DNA from: Candidatus Latescibacterota bacterium
GTDB taxonomy: Bacteria; Latescibacterota; UBA2968; GCA-2709665
Direction: 5' to 3'
DNA length: 11,660 nucleotides
Assembly (NCBI GenBank): GCA_030746455.1
Contig: JASLMQ010000987.1
Span: 1-11,660 of the forward strand
Of the stretch, positions 5,530 through 11,660 are shown piece after piece. The notes below the pieces were generated by a model. That model was given only the letters and a program-made list of their open reading frames with translations, was not told where the DNA came from and made no database searches. A program made the translations under genes and the position numbers. How positions within the stretch are numbered: the first letter of the stretch is position 1; the number at the start of each line of letters is the position of its first letter.

Positions 5530-6954
5530 TCAAGTTACTGGCAAATCGGGATCCTCCCCAACCGGAACAGCCGGCGGCGGCGCGGCCTCGATCACGCGCA
5601 TGGACTTCCACTTGCCGCCGCGGAACCGCAGGTAGAAGATGATGCCGGCAAGTGTGATGTAAGTCGTGATGAAGAGGTAAGCGACGAAAAGCCCCTTGCC
5701 GTAGATCCCGCACGCGATATAGGTCGGAAGGACCATCGTCAGCCAGGAGAGGGCCGTGGCCGTCAGCATCACGAAGCGGGTGTCGCCAGCCCCCTTGACC
5801 CCGGCGGAGAACACGATGTAGAGGCCGTCGAACGCGCAGTACACGGCCACGAACTTCAGCAGCACGATGGCCAGCTCGCGCACCGGCCCGAACGTCTCCG
5901 GATCCGCCCGGGACGCGAAGGGGTAGATGAAGAGGTCGGGAACGAGCACATAGCCCAAGGCCATCGATCCCATGTACAGGACGACCAGGTGCACGGCGGA
6001 CCACACGCTCCGTTCTGCCAGGTCGGCCCGGTCCTGCCCGAGGTATCGCCCCACCATCGTGGATACCGCGATCCCCAGGCCGATCATGGGGAGGAAGGCC
6101 AGCGTGTTGATGTTGAACGCCACGTTGGACGCCGCCAGTGCGACCTCGCCCAGTCGACCCACCAGCAGAACGAAGATGGAGAAGCCGAGGATCTCGAGCA
6201 TGAACTGCACGCCGTTGGGCACGCCGAAGCGCACCAGGCGTCTGAAGAGGGCCCGGTCCGGCCGCCATCCCCCCAGCGTGTTGTAGGTCTCGCGGAACCT
6301 CGGGAGCGAGATGATCACCAGATAGATGGCCAGTGAGGTGTACCGGGACACCACCGTGGCCGCCGCCGCGCCCTCGATCCCCCATTCAGGGAACCCCCAC
6401 TTGCCGAAGATCCAGGCATAGTCGAGGACGATGTTGACGCCCGTTGCGACGAAGTTCACCCACATCACCGCCATCGTCTTGCCGCGGCCGCTGAAGAAGC
6501 CCGCGAGCGCCGGCCCCACGATGGTCGGTCCGCCCAGGCACGAGATCCGAAAGTAGGAGGTCTCGAGCGACCGGATATCCGGATCGTGCCCGACCCATCG
6601 GAAGAAGGTCTCCGAGAAGGGGATCAGGCCGATCATGAGAACGCCGGCGATCAGGCCGAAGTAGATCCCCTGCCACACGGCCGGGCCCACCCGCCTGGGA
6701 CGGCCGGCTCCGGAGTACTGCGCGACGAAGGTGTTGACGTAGGCGGTGGTGCCGATGAAGAAGCTCGCGAAAGTGAAGTTCAGCATGCCCGCGGGCAGGA
6801 CGGCTGCTAGCGCATCGCGGCTGTACCAGGTCAGGAACACCCGGTCCACGAAGTGCTGGATGCTCCACGATCCGGTGCTGAGGACCAGAGGCACGGCAAT
6901 AGTCAGCACCTCGCCGTATCCCCCGTCCCGTTTCCACAGTGTCTGCATCGACAT
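5530..6954 (-). CDS. MATE family efflux transporter
   Basis: The protein has 474 residues, typical for NorM/DinF-type exporters, with about twelve hydrophobic segments and an N-terminal helix starting at ITIAVPLVLSTGSW-like sequence (residues 18-30). Family motifs are GFFSGRGKT (152-160), VGRYLGQDR (301-309) and the C-half counterpart SAGVKGAGDTR (383-393), showing the two six-helix halves. It sits in the inner membrane and exports organic compounds in exchange for Na+ or H+. The tail after residue 448 is Pro-rich and probably cytosolic. The start is ATG at 6954 (another ATG two codons later is possible), with a modest GGCGGA site upstream. It follows the FAH gene by 72 bp, so co-transcription is plausible; export of a toxic intermediate is one reading, but substrate cannot be told. 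Confidence 0.95.
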   Translation of the reverse strand: MSMQTLWKRDGGYGEVLTIAVPLVLSTGSWSIQHFVDRVFLTWYSRDALAAVLPAGMLNFTFASFFIGTTAYVNTFVAQYSGAGRPRRVGPAVWQGIYFGLIAGVLMIGLIPFSETFFRWVGHDPDIRSLETSYFRISCLGGPTIVGPALAGFFSGRGKTMAVMWVNFVATGVNIVLDYAWIFGKWGFPEWGIEGAAAATVVSRYTSLAIYLVIISLPRFRETYNTLGGWRPDRALFRRLVRFGVPNGVQFMLEILGFSIFVLLVGRLGEVALAASNVAFNINTLAFLPMIGLGIAVSTMVGRYLGQDRADLAERSVWSAVHLVVLYMGSMALGYVLVPDLFIYPFASRADPETFGPVRELAIVLLKFVAVYCAFDGLYIVFSAGVKGAGDTRFVMLTATALSWLTMVLPTYIACGIYGKGLFVAYLFITTYITLAGIIFYLRFRGGKWKSMRVIEAAPPPAVPVGEDPDLPVT

Positions 6955-6978
6955 CGTCTGTTCCGCCCGCCCGCTTCA

Positions 6979-7004
6979 CTTTCGCGCTTTTCGCGTCTTT
7001 CGTA
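6979..7004. repeat. Short-period TTTCGCG repeat between FAH and MATE genes
   Basis: Three imperfect units of 8-9 bp follow one another: CTTTCGCG, CTTTTCGCG and TCTTTCGTA. They fill much of the 72-bp gap between the FAH stop and the MATE start. It is a low-complexity pattern of unknown role and cannot be distinguished from chance simple-sequence expansion without copy counting. Confidence 0.4.
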
Positions 7005-7026
7005 GTTCCGGTTCTGGTAGTTCGGG

Positions 7027-7902
7027 TCAGCCCTTCACCACGGGGTTGCGCAGGACGCCAATGCCCTCGATCTCACACACCACCTCATCGCCCGGCTGAA
7101 GGAACTGCCCGCTGGCCGACCCCACGCCCGAGGGGGTTCCTGTAGCCACGATGTCGCCGGGCTCCAGCGTCATCATCCGCGAGGACCAGGCAACCAGCTC
7201 GGCAACGGTGTGGATCATCTGCGCGCTGCTGCCGTCCTGCTTGGTCTCCCCGTTGACGGACAACGTGATGTGGACGCCCTGGGGATCGGGGATCTCGTCC
7301 TTGAGCGCCAGGCATGGCCCCGCCGGCGCGAAGGTGTCGAACCACTTCCCCTGAAGCCAGTCGAAGAAGGGGTCCCACTCGCGGTCTTCGCGGTCGATGT
7401 CGACGCGAAGCGACCGCTCGGAGATGTCGTTGACGATCGTGTACCCGGCCACGTGATCCAGGGCCTCGTCGGCCGAGACGGAGCTCGCCGGCTTGCCGAT
7501 CACGGCCGCCAGCTCGCACTCCCAGTCCACCTGGGTCGCACTGGGAGGCAGGACGATCGGGTCCCCCGGTCCGATCAGCGTTGTCGACGCCGGCTTGAGG
7601 AAGATCCACGGGGTCATCCGCTCCTTCCCGGGGAACTCACCGCCGCCTTCCCGGATGTGCTCCGAGTAGTTGCTCGCCGCACACACGAGCTTCCTCGCGT
7701 TCGGCACGGGCGTGCACAGCTTCACGCGATCGAGCGGTACCGTGCCCGCCGCGCTGTCGACCGCCGACCGCGCCGAGGCCTCATCGCCGGCCTCGAGAAA
7801 GGCCACGGCATCGGGATAGTTGGCTGTGAGGTCGACGATGCCGTCGTTCCGAAGGGCGCCGAATCTCCGGCTGCCATCCTGTTCGTAGGTCACAAGCTTC
7901 AT
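7027..7902 (-). CDS. Fumarylacetoacetate hydrolase (FAH) family protein
   Basis: This 291-residue enzyme has a short N-terminal domain (1 to about 65) and the FAH fold after it. Metal-binding acids are Glu128 and Glu130 (VDWECELAAVIGK) and Asp159 (YTIVNDISERS). Other family blocks are SNYSEHIRE (78-85), FLKPAST (101-107), KWFDTFAPAGP (186-196) and IVATGTPSGVG (251-261). Members hydrolyse or decarboxylate C-C bonds of keto acids such as 2,4-diketo-3-deoxy sugar acids, acylpyruvates and homoprotocatechuate products. Next to an enolase-superfamily dehydratase and a dehydrogenase, a diketo-deoxy-sugar-acid hydrolase is the best guess, unproven. The start is ATG at 7902, with GGGGAGG just upstream. 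The ATG overlaps, as ATGA, the end of the frame that continues from the BNR gene through its TAG, implying ancestral translational coupling. Confidence 0.95.
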   Translation of the reverse strand: MKLVTYEQDGSRRFGALRNDGIVDLTANYPDAVAFLEAGDEASARSAVDSAAGTVPLDRVKLCTPVPNARKLVCAASNYSEHIREGGGEFPGKERMTPWIFLKPASTTLIGPGDPIVLPPSATQVDWECELAAVIGKPASSVSADEALDHVAGYTIVNDISERSLRVDIDREDREWDPFFDWLQGKWFDTFAPAGPCLALKDEIPDPQGVHITLSVNGETKQDGSSAQMIHTVAELVAWSSRMMTLEPGDIVATGTPSGVGSASGQFLQPGDEVVCEIEGIGVLRNPVVKG

Positions 7903-8102
7903 ACGTCCTCCCCTCTCGCGCGCGTGATCGGTACGTTCCTCTGTGCCGTGCGTCTGCTGGAGGAAGCGTCCTCCCTCATCGCGTCCGCGATCGGCACGGG
8001 CCTCTCGCGGGCCTCGCCGTAGCAGTACATGCTCACCTCTCTCGTCTCCGGGGGCTCGACGGAATCGCCGTAGCTCCAGAAGATCCGAAAATCGCCTGGG
8101 CT
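7899..8102 (-). other. Coding-like in-frame continuation of the BNR gene beyond its TAG
   Basis: Immediately after the TAG at 8103-8105 the same frame continues for 67 sense codons to TGA at 7899-7901. It reads SPGDFRIFWSYGDS, then VEPPETREVSMYCYGEAR, then a less conserved tail ending RARGEDV. Third positions stay mostly G or C as in the neighbouring genes, and FWSYGDS with ETREVxxYCYGE looks like the end of a beta-propeller blade, not chance sequence. The TGA overlaps the FAH start as ATGA. The stretch therefore looks like the original C-terminus of the BNR protein, cut off by a nonsense mutation, a sequencing error or a read-through codon. About 200 bp would otherwise be an unusually large gap here. 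Confidence 0.7.
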
Positions 8103-9296
8103 CTACTCGTGGTTGTACACGACCTTCACGTTGTTGTGCGAATAGGTCGAGCGGCGCGTCAGGCTCTCCAGATGCCTCCAGGTCGCGCCGCCGTCTCTCG
8201 ACTGCCAGGCCTCGATCTCCCCGCCGTCCTCGCCGGGCTGTGTGGCCGTGGTGGGGGCGTAGATCCGGTAGTCGTCCGCCCCCAGGATCACGAGGCCCCC
8301 GTCGTCGTACATGTGATCGCTCGTCGTCACATCCGAGAAGGCCCAGTTCCCGCTCTCGAGTCGGGCCACCTTCCACTCGCTTTCGTAGGTGAACGGATCG
8401 GCGTCGTTGAACAGGATGCACGGTCCGCCGCACGGGTCGACCTGGATGTCCTTGAGCCACACCCCACGGGTGCCGCAGTCGTAGATCCGTTCGGCCGTCT
8501 CCTCCACGATCGGGAGGTCGTAACGGGAACCGTCGCTCCTCCGCCAGGTCTCCCCCCCGTCGTCGGACGTCGCGTAGTAGATGTGGTAGCGCCTCGCCCA
8601 GAGATGCTTGGTGCGGACCTCCTGCTCGCTGCCGCCGCCCAGGCGGGACCACGCGATGTGCACCTTCCTGGGGAAAGCGTCCGATTCGGCCACCGTCACC
8701 GCATAGATCGAGCACCCGGGGAAGGCCACCAGGTCAGTTGGCTCCGACCACGATCGCGCCCCATCGGACGACCGCTGGAACCGCCAACCGGGCTCCTGGC
8801 TTATCTTGCCCCCGCGGTAGGACACGAAGAGCTGCCCGGGCAAAAGCTGCCACGGCTGGGGATAGGTCGTCTGCGGGATCTTGGGCCGGGTCGCCCAGAC
8901 CGAGATATCGAACGGTCTGGAGGACCTGAGTATCCGGGTGGGGTGGCCGTGGGCCCCGTAGAACACGGTGAGATGACCCGTCTCGTCCACGAGAAGGGTG
9001 GGGTTCCGGTGCGCGTCCCCATCGGGGTTCGAGCCCAGGACGACGGGCTCGAGGAAGAGTCCAATGGCATGGTCGTACCGACCAATGGTCGGCGCGTTGT
9101 CCGCATTCCCGAAGACGAAGAACGTGGACCGGACCTCCGGGGCGTAGACCGCCATCGGGCGGTGCCACGCGCAGTAGGTGGCCATCGGGCCGGAATAGAC
9201 GTAGGTCTTTCCCGGGAGCAGGTTGGCCCGGCCGGAGCAGTACCAGACGCCACGGTAGTCGCCCGGGTGGGCCTCGACTGTCTCATCGGTTGCCAT
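8103..9296 (-). CDS. BNR repeat (BNR_4-type) beta-propeller protein, C-terminus cut by an in-frame TAG
   Basis: There are 397 codons before TAG. The start region HPGDYRGVWYC with SGPMATYCAWHRPMAVYAPE and DAHRNPTLLVDETGHL is typical of the BNR_4 family, seven-bladed propellers related to sialidases and to some polysaccharide lyases and hydrolases. Asp-box motifs are SSDGARSW (about 176-183), SDDGGETW (about 244-251) and SRDGGATW (about 366-373). No signal peptide is seen, so a cytosolic role on imported oligosaccharide is likely. I chose ATG at 9296, 16 codons inside a longer frame opening with TTG at 9344, since homology starts after it; its ribosome site is weak. The frame continues for 67 codon after the TAG, so the protein probably lacks its last blade segment. 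The precise activity is unknown. It heads the minus-strand cluster. Confidence 0.85.
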   Translation of the reverse strand: MATDETVEAHPGDYRGVWYCSGRANLLPGKTYVYSGPMATYCAWHRPMAVYAPEVRSTFFVFGNADNAPTIGRYDHAIGLFLEPVVLGSNPDGDAHRNPTLLVDETGHLTVFYGAHGHPTRILRSSRPFDISVWATRPKIPQTTYPQPWQLLPGQLFVSYRGGKISQEPGWRFQRSSDGARSWSEPTDLVAFPGCSIYAVTVAESDAFPRKVHIAWSRLGGGSEQEVRTKHLWARRYHIYYATSDDGGETWRRSDGSRYDLPIVEETAERIYDCGTRGVWLKDIQVDPCGGPCILFNDADPFTYESEWKVARLESGNWAFSDVTTSDHMYDDGGLVILGADDYRIYAPTTATQPGEDGGEIEAWQSRDGGATWRHLESLTRRSTYSHNNVKVVYNHE

Positions 9297-9429
9297 GCGC
9301 GTGTCCCGGCTAAGCGATGCCTTCGGTCGATTGCCGCTCGTCAAGGACTACTTTGCGCTTGCCTGAGGGTGTCCCTCCCCTATCTTTTGGGCGCAGAGCT
9401 CAAAAGGAGACACAAGGGAGGCAGAGCAG
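9297..9429. promoter_or_regulatory. Divergent intergenic region between BNR and oxidoreductase genes
   Basis: This 133-bp gap must hold promoters for both directions. On the plus strand a weak pair, TTGCCT (9359-9364) and TATCTT (9381-9386) with 16-nt spacing, precedes the oxidoreductase; its ribosome site GGGAGG (9416-9421) is 8 nt before the ATG. A small hairpin GAGGG-TGT-CCCTC (9365-9377) lies between the two boxes and could be an operator. On the minus strand TTGACG (9344-9339) has no good -10 partner. All assignments are tentative. Confidence 0.35.
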
Positions 9430-10803
9430 ATGAACTATGATGTTGCCGTTATCGGCGGAGGGAGCGCCGGCTACGCCGCCGCTCGCACCGCGGCCGACAA
9501 GGGAGCCCGGGTCGCCATCGTCGACAGGGGACCGCTGGGCGGCCTGTGTATCCTGCGCGGCTGCATGCCCTCGAAGACGCTGCTGCGGTCATCCCAGATC
9601 ATGTCCCTCATGAAGCGCGCGAAGGAGTTCGGGCTCGGCGCATCAAGCCTAAGGGCGAACGTCGCTGCAATCAACGACCGCAAGAAGACCCTCATCAGGG
9701 GTTTCGCCGACTACCGGACCGAGCAGCTCAAGAGCCCTCGCTTCACCCTATTCCGCGGCAAGGCCCGTTTCCAGGGCCCGCGCCGCCTGCGGGCCGGCAC
9801 GAAGACGGTCGAGGCGGACAGCTTCGTCATCGCCACGGGATCGGTCGTCAGCCGGGTTCCCATCCCCGGGCTCGAAGAAGTCGGCTACATCACCAGCGAC
9901 GACGCCCTCGACCTGCGCAAGCTCCCCAAGTCGATGATCGTGCTCGGAGGCGGCCCCGTCGCCACGGAGCTGGCCCAGCACTACTGCAGGCTTGGGACGC
10001 GCACGACGCTGATCCAGCGAAGCGACCACATCCAGAGCGCCGGTGACGAGGACCTCGCCCGTCCCGTCGAAGCCCGGCTTCGTGAGGAGGGCATGAAGGT
10101 CTTCACCGGAACGCGCCTGAGGCATTTCACCCGGAAGGGCGACACGGTCACCGCGCATTTCGAGCACAACGGCCGCCAGCGGCGGGCCTCCGCCGGGTTG
10201 GTGCTGCAGGCCCTCGGCCGCAGTCCAAATCTCGAGGGCCTTGCCCTGGAGAACGCAGGTGTCGAGGTCCGCGATGGACGTATTGCCGTAGACGAGCGGA
10301 TGCGGACCAGCGCCCGCCACATTTACGCCGCCGGCGATTGCATCGGCCAGTACGAGATCGTCCACATCGCCATCCAGCAGGGCGAGATCGCCGGACACAA
10401 TGCAATCAAGGGCACGCGCAAACAGCGCATCGACTACCGATTGCGCGCCGGTGTCGCTTTCACCGACCCCCAGATCGCGTCTGCGGGGATTGGCGAAAAG
10501 GCCTGCCAGCGGGAAGGGATCGACTACCTCCTGGCGAAGTACCCCTTCGACGATCACGGCAAGTCGGTCGTGATGGGCGAGACCCACGGGTTCGTCAAGA
10601 TCCTGTGCGACCCCCGCACCGGCGAGATCCTGGGTGGCCACATCGTGGGACCCGATGCCTCCGAGCTCCTCCACGAGCTCGTCGCGATCATGTACTACCG
10701 GGGCACGGTCATGGACCTGGCCGCCATCCCTCACTACCATCCCACCCTCGCGGAGATCCTCACCTATCCCGCGGAAGAGCTTGCGGAGCAGATCGCCGGC
10801 TGA
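9430..10803 (+). CDS. Class I pyridine nucleotide-disulfide oxidoreductase (dihydrolipoyl dehydrogenase / mercuric reductase-like)
   Basis: The protein has 457 residues, full length for the family. The order is FAD-binding GGGSAG (9-14), redox-active disulfide GGLCILRGCMPSK (Cys40, Cys45), VIATGS (133-138), NAD(P)-binding GGGPVATE (173-180), the second FAD motif AAGD (300-303), and the dimer-interface catalytic pair His437 and Glu442 in HYHPTLAE. It is therefore a complete homodimeric flavoenzyme passing electrons between NAD(P)H and a disulfide or similar acceptor. Arg197 after the second strand (LIQRS) hints at NADPH but does not prove it. No 2-oxoacid dehydrogenase, lipoyl or mer genes are nearby, and there is no heavy-metal-binding N-domain or C-terminal Cys pair, so it is neither clearly Lpd nor MerA. 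It is transcribed divergently from the BNR gene. Confidence 0.94.
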   Translation: MNYDVAVIGGGSAGYAAARTAADKGARVAIVDRGPLGGLCILRGCMPSKTLLRSSQIMSLMKRAKEFGLGASSLRANVAAINDRKKTLIRGFADYRTEQLKSPRFTLFRGKARFQGPRRLRAGTKTVEADSFVIATGSVVSRVPIPGLEEVGYITSDDALDLRKLPKSMIVLGGGPVATELAQHYCRLGTRTTLIQRSDHIQSAGDEDLARPVEARLREEGMKVFTGTRLRHFTRKGDTVTAHFEHNGRQRRASAGLVLQALGRSPNLEGLALENAGVEVRDGRIAVDERMRTSARHIYAAGDCIGQYEIVHIAIQQGEIAGHNAIKGTRKQRIDYRLRAGVAFTDPQIASAGIGEKACQREGIDYLLAKYPFDDHGKSVVMGETHGFVKILCDPRTGEILGGHIVGPDASELLHELVAIMYYRGTVMDLAAIPHYHPTLAEILTYPAEELAEQIAG

Positions 10804-10839
10804 GGCCCCGGAGCCCGGGCCAAACTTGCCGCATTCGAA

Positions 10840-10863
10840 CCGGGCCTGCCCCCCCAGGCCCGG
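10840..10863. terminator. GC-rich hairpin between convergent genes
   Basis: CCGGGCCTG (10840-10848) pairs perfectly with CAGGCCCGG (10855-10863) around a loop of six C. It lies 37 nt after the oxidoreductase stop and 15 nt from the end of the MFS gene, so it can serve both directions. It is followed on the plus strand by CTTCTCTT, a poor T-tract, so intrinsic termination is plausible but not textbook. Confidence 0.6.
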
Positions 10864-10878
10864 CTTCTCTTGCCCACA

Positions 10879-11660
10879 TCACCCCTCCCGCGCACTCGCC
10901 ACATTTCCCAATCGAGCAGCGGCAATCACGGATATCGGCGCGAAGAACAGCGCAACCACGAACATGGGCCGGTACGAGATCCACGCGGCCAGCACCCCCG
11001 CCAGCACGGGCAACAGGCCCTGCGGAAGGCTGAACATGTTGATGAAGCTGGTGTACGTGGGCCGCCGGTTGGGGGGAGAGATGTCGAGCACGTAGCTCAT
11101 CCTTCCCGTGTACATCCCGCTTGTCGCAAAGCCGTAGAACGCGAAGGTGAGCGCGAAGAAGGCGATGCGCAGGTTGAATGCCGTCCCGATTCCCCATGCC
11201 TCGAAAGGAGCCACCGCGCGGGACGGCACCCCCCCGGCCAGCAGCGGGACAATGATCGAGAAGGCCATCAGGGCGGAGCCGTAGACCAGAAGGGCCCGAC
11301 TGCCCTTGCTGTGACCCACATAGGCCCAGACGACGTTGGACACGACCGAGCTGAATTGCATCACGGTCACGAACAGGCCCACGTATGCCGTTCCGATCCC
11401 GAGGTTGGCGATCGCGTAGGGCACGTAGAAGGGCGTGCCCATCATGCTGAAGGCCCAGAGGAACTGAACGATGCAGAGGGTGCGGTAGTTGGGGTCCGTC
11501 TTGAGCAGCCCGATCCCGTTCGTCAGGTACTGTCCGAGTGGCGTCAGCCGCTTCCTCACGGGCTCGATCGGTTCCCGGAGCCGGCCGAACACCGCGATCG
11601 AGACCGCCGTGAAGACGCAAGTTCCCATGAAGAGGACGGCATAGTTGGAGGGGAACGCCA
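10879..11660 (-). CDS. MFS transporter, C-terminal half (start lies beyond the right edge)
   Basis: About 259 residues are visible. The frame is open to the window edge (ending there as AFPSNYAVLF in front of MGTCVFTAV), and an ATG at 11628 sits inside a hydrophobic helix, so it is not the start. There follow a cytosolic loop (REPIEPVRKRLTPLGQYL), then about six membrane segments, including YRTLCIVQFLWAFSMMGTPF, YVGLFVTVMQFSSVVSNVVW, the basic turn VGHSKGSRALL (the repeat of the MFS loop motif) and a last helix pair ending MFVVALFFAPISVIAA. This fits helices 7-12 of a major facilitator protein. The stop is TGA. Its direction is convergent with the oxidoreductase gene. The substrate cannot be inferred; sugar or sugar-acid uptake would suit the neighbourhood. 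Confidence 0.85.
   Translation of the reverse strand, partial: AFPSNYAVLFMGTCVFTAVSIAVFGRLREPIEPVRKRLTPLGQYLTNGIGLLKTDPNYRTLCIVQFLWAFSMMGTPFYVPYAIANLGIGTAYVGLFVTVMQFSSVVSNVVWAYVGHSKGSRALLVYGSALMAFSIIVPLLAGGVPSRAVAPFEAWGIGTAFNLRIAFFALTFAFYGFATSGMYTGRMSYVLDISPPNRRPTYTSFINMFSLPQGLLPVLAGVLAAWISYRPMFVVALFFAPISVIAAARLGNVASAREG

Noticed and set aside
8103..8105. Genome-wide reassignment of TAG to sense
   Set aside because: TAG ends the VapC gene and the enolase-superfamily gene at places expected from their families, and the latter is followed directly by a hairpin. One suspicious TAG does not support a changed code.
7903..8715. Upstream extension of the FAH reading frame
   Set aside because: It is open only because of GC bias, gives Arg/Gly-rich text without homology and overlaps the BNR frame; the FAH domain starts cleanly at the ATG at 7902 with a strong ribosome site.
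9297..9344. TTG at 9344 as start of the BNR protein
   Set aside because: The added 16 residues are basic and unlike the family, and homology begins after the ATG at 9296; the upstream ribosome site is not better.

Overview
The window is GC-rich bacterial DNA with compact genes, strong G or C preference at third codon positions and AGGAG-type ribosome sites. No gene fixes the phylum. A DUF2723-type membrane glycosyltransferase, a signal-peptide plus dockerin-like EF-hand remnant, a BNR_4-type beta-propeller protein and an enolase-superfamily gene together resemble uncultivated FCB-group or Latescibacterota/Poribacteria-like bacteria. That placement is inference only.

Layout. (1) 1-230, minus: N-terminus of a DUF2723 protein that runs off the left edge, with a TTGACA-N17-TATCTT promoter. 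(2) 414-1103, plus: a type II toxin-antitoxin pair (Phd/YefM antitoxin and PIN-domain VapC toxin) with its own promoter and a palindromic operator-like site. (3) 1140-1346, minus: a broken secreted dockerin-like gene, followed by non-coding DNA to 1623. (4) 1624-9296, minus: six genes in one direction. In order of transcription they are a BNR_4 beta-propeller protein, a fumarylacetoacetate hydrolase (FAH) family enzyme, a MATE transporter, a D-2-hydroxyacid dehydrogenase, a mandelate-racemase-like enolase-superfamily enzyme and a thymidylate-synthase-like protein. (5) 9430-10803, plus: a divergent class I pyridine nucleotide-disulfide oxidoreductase. (6) 10840-10863: a GC hairpin between convergent genes. 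(7) 10879-11660, minus: the C-terminal half of an MFS transporter that runs off the right edge.

How the genes may work together. Acid-sugar dehydratases of the enolase superfamily, NAD-dependent dehydrogenases and FAH-family diketo-acid hydrolases occur together in non-phosphorylating sugar-acid catabolism. Next to a carbohydrate-type beta-propeller protein and transporters, the minus-strand block reads best as a catabolic locus for a sugar acid or an uronic or deoxy-sugar oligosaccharide. The substrate is unknown. The thymidylate-synthase-like gene does not fit that theme and is the oddest member.

Most notable. The BNR gene is interrupted by one in-frame TAG. The same frame then stays coding-like for 67 codons and ends in an ATGA overlap with the FAH start. 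Four gaps inside the minus-strand cluster each hold a different short-period or hairpin repeat, including a pair of oppositely oriented heptamer arrays at 5380-5527.
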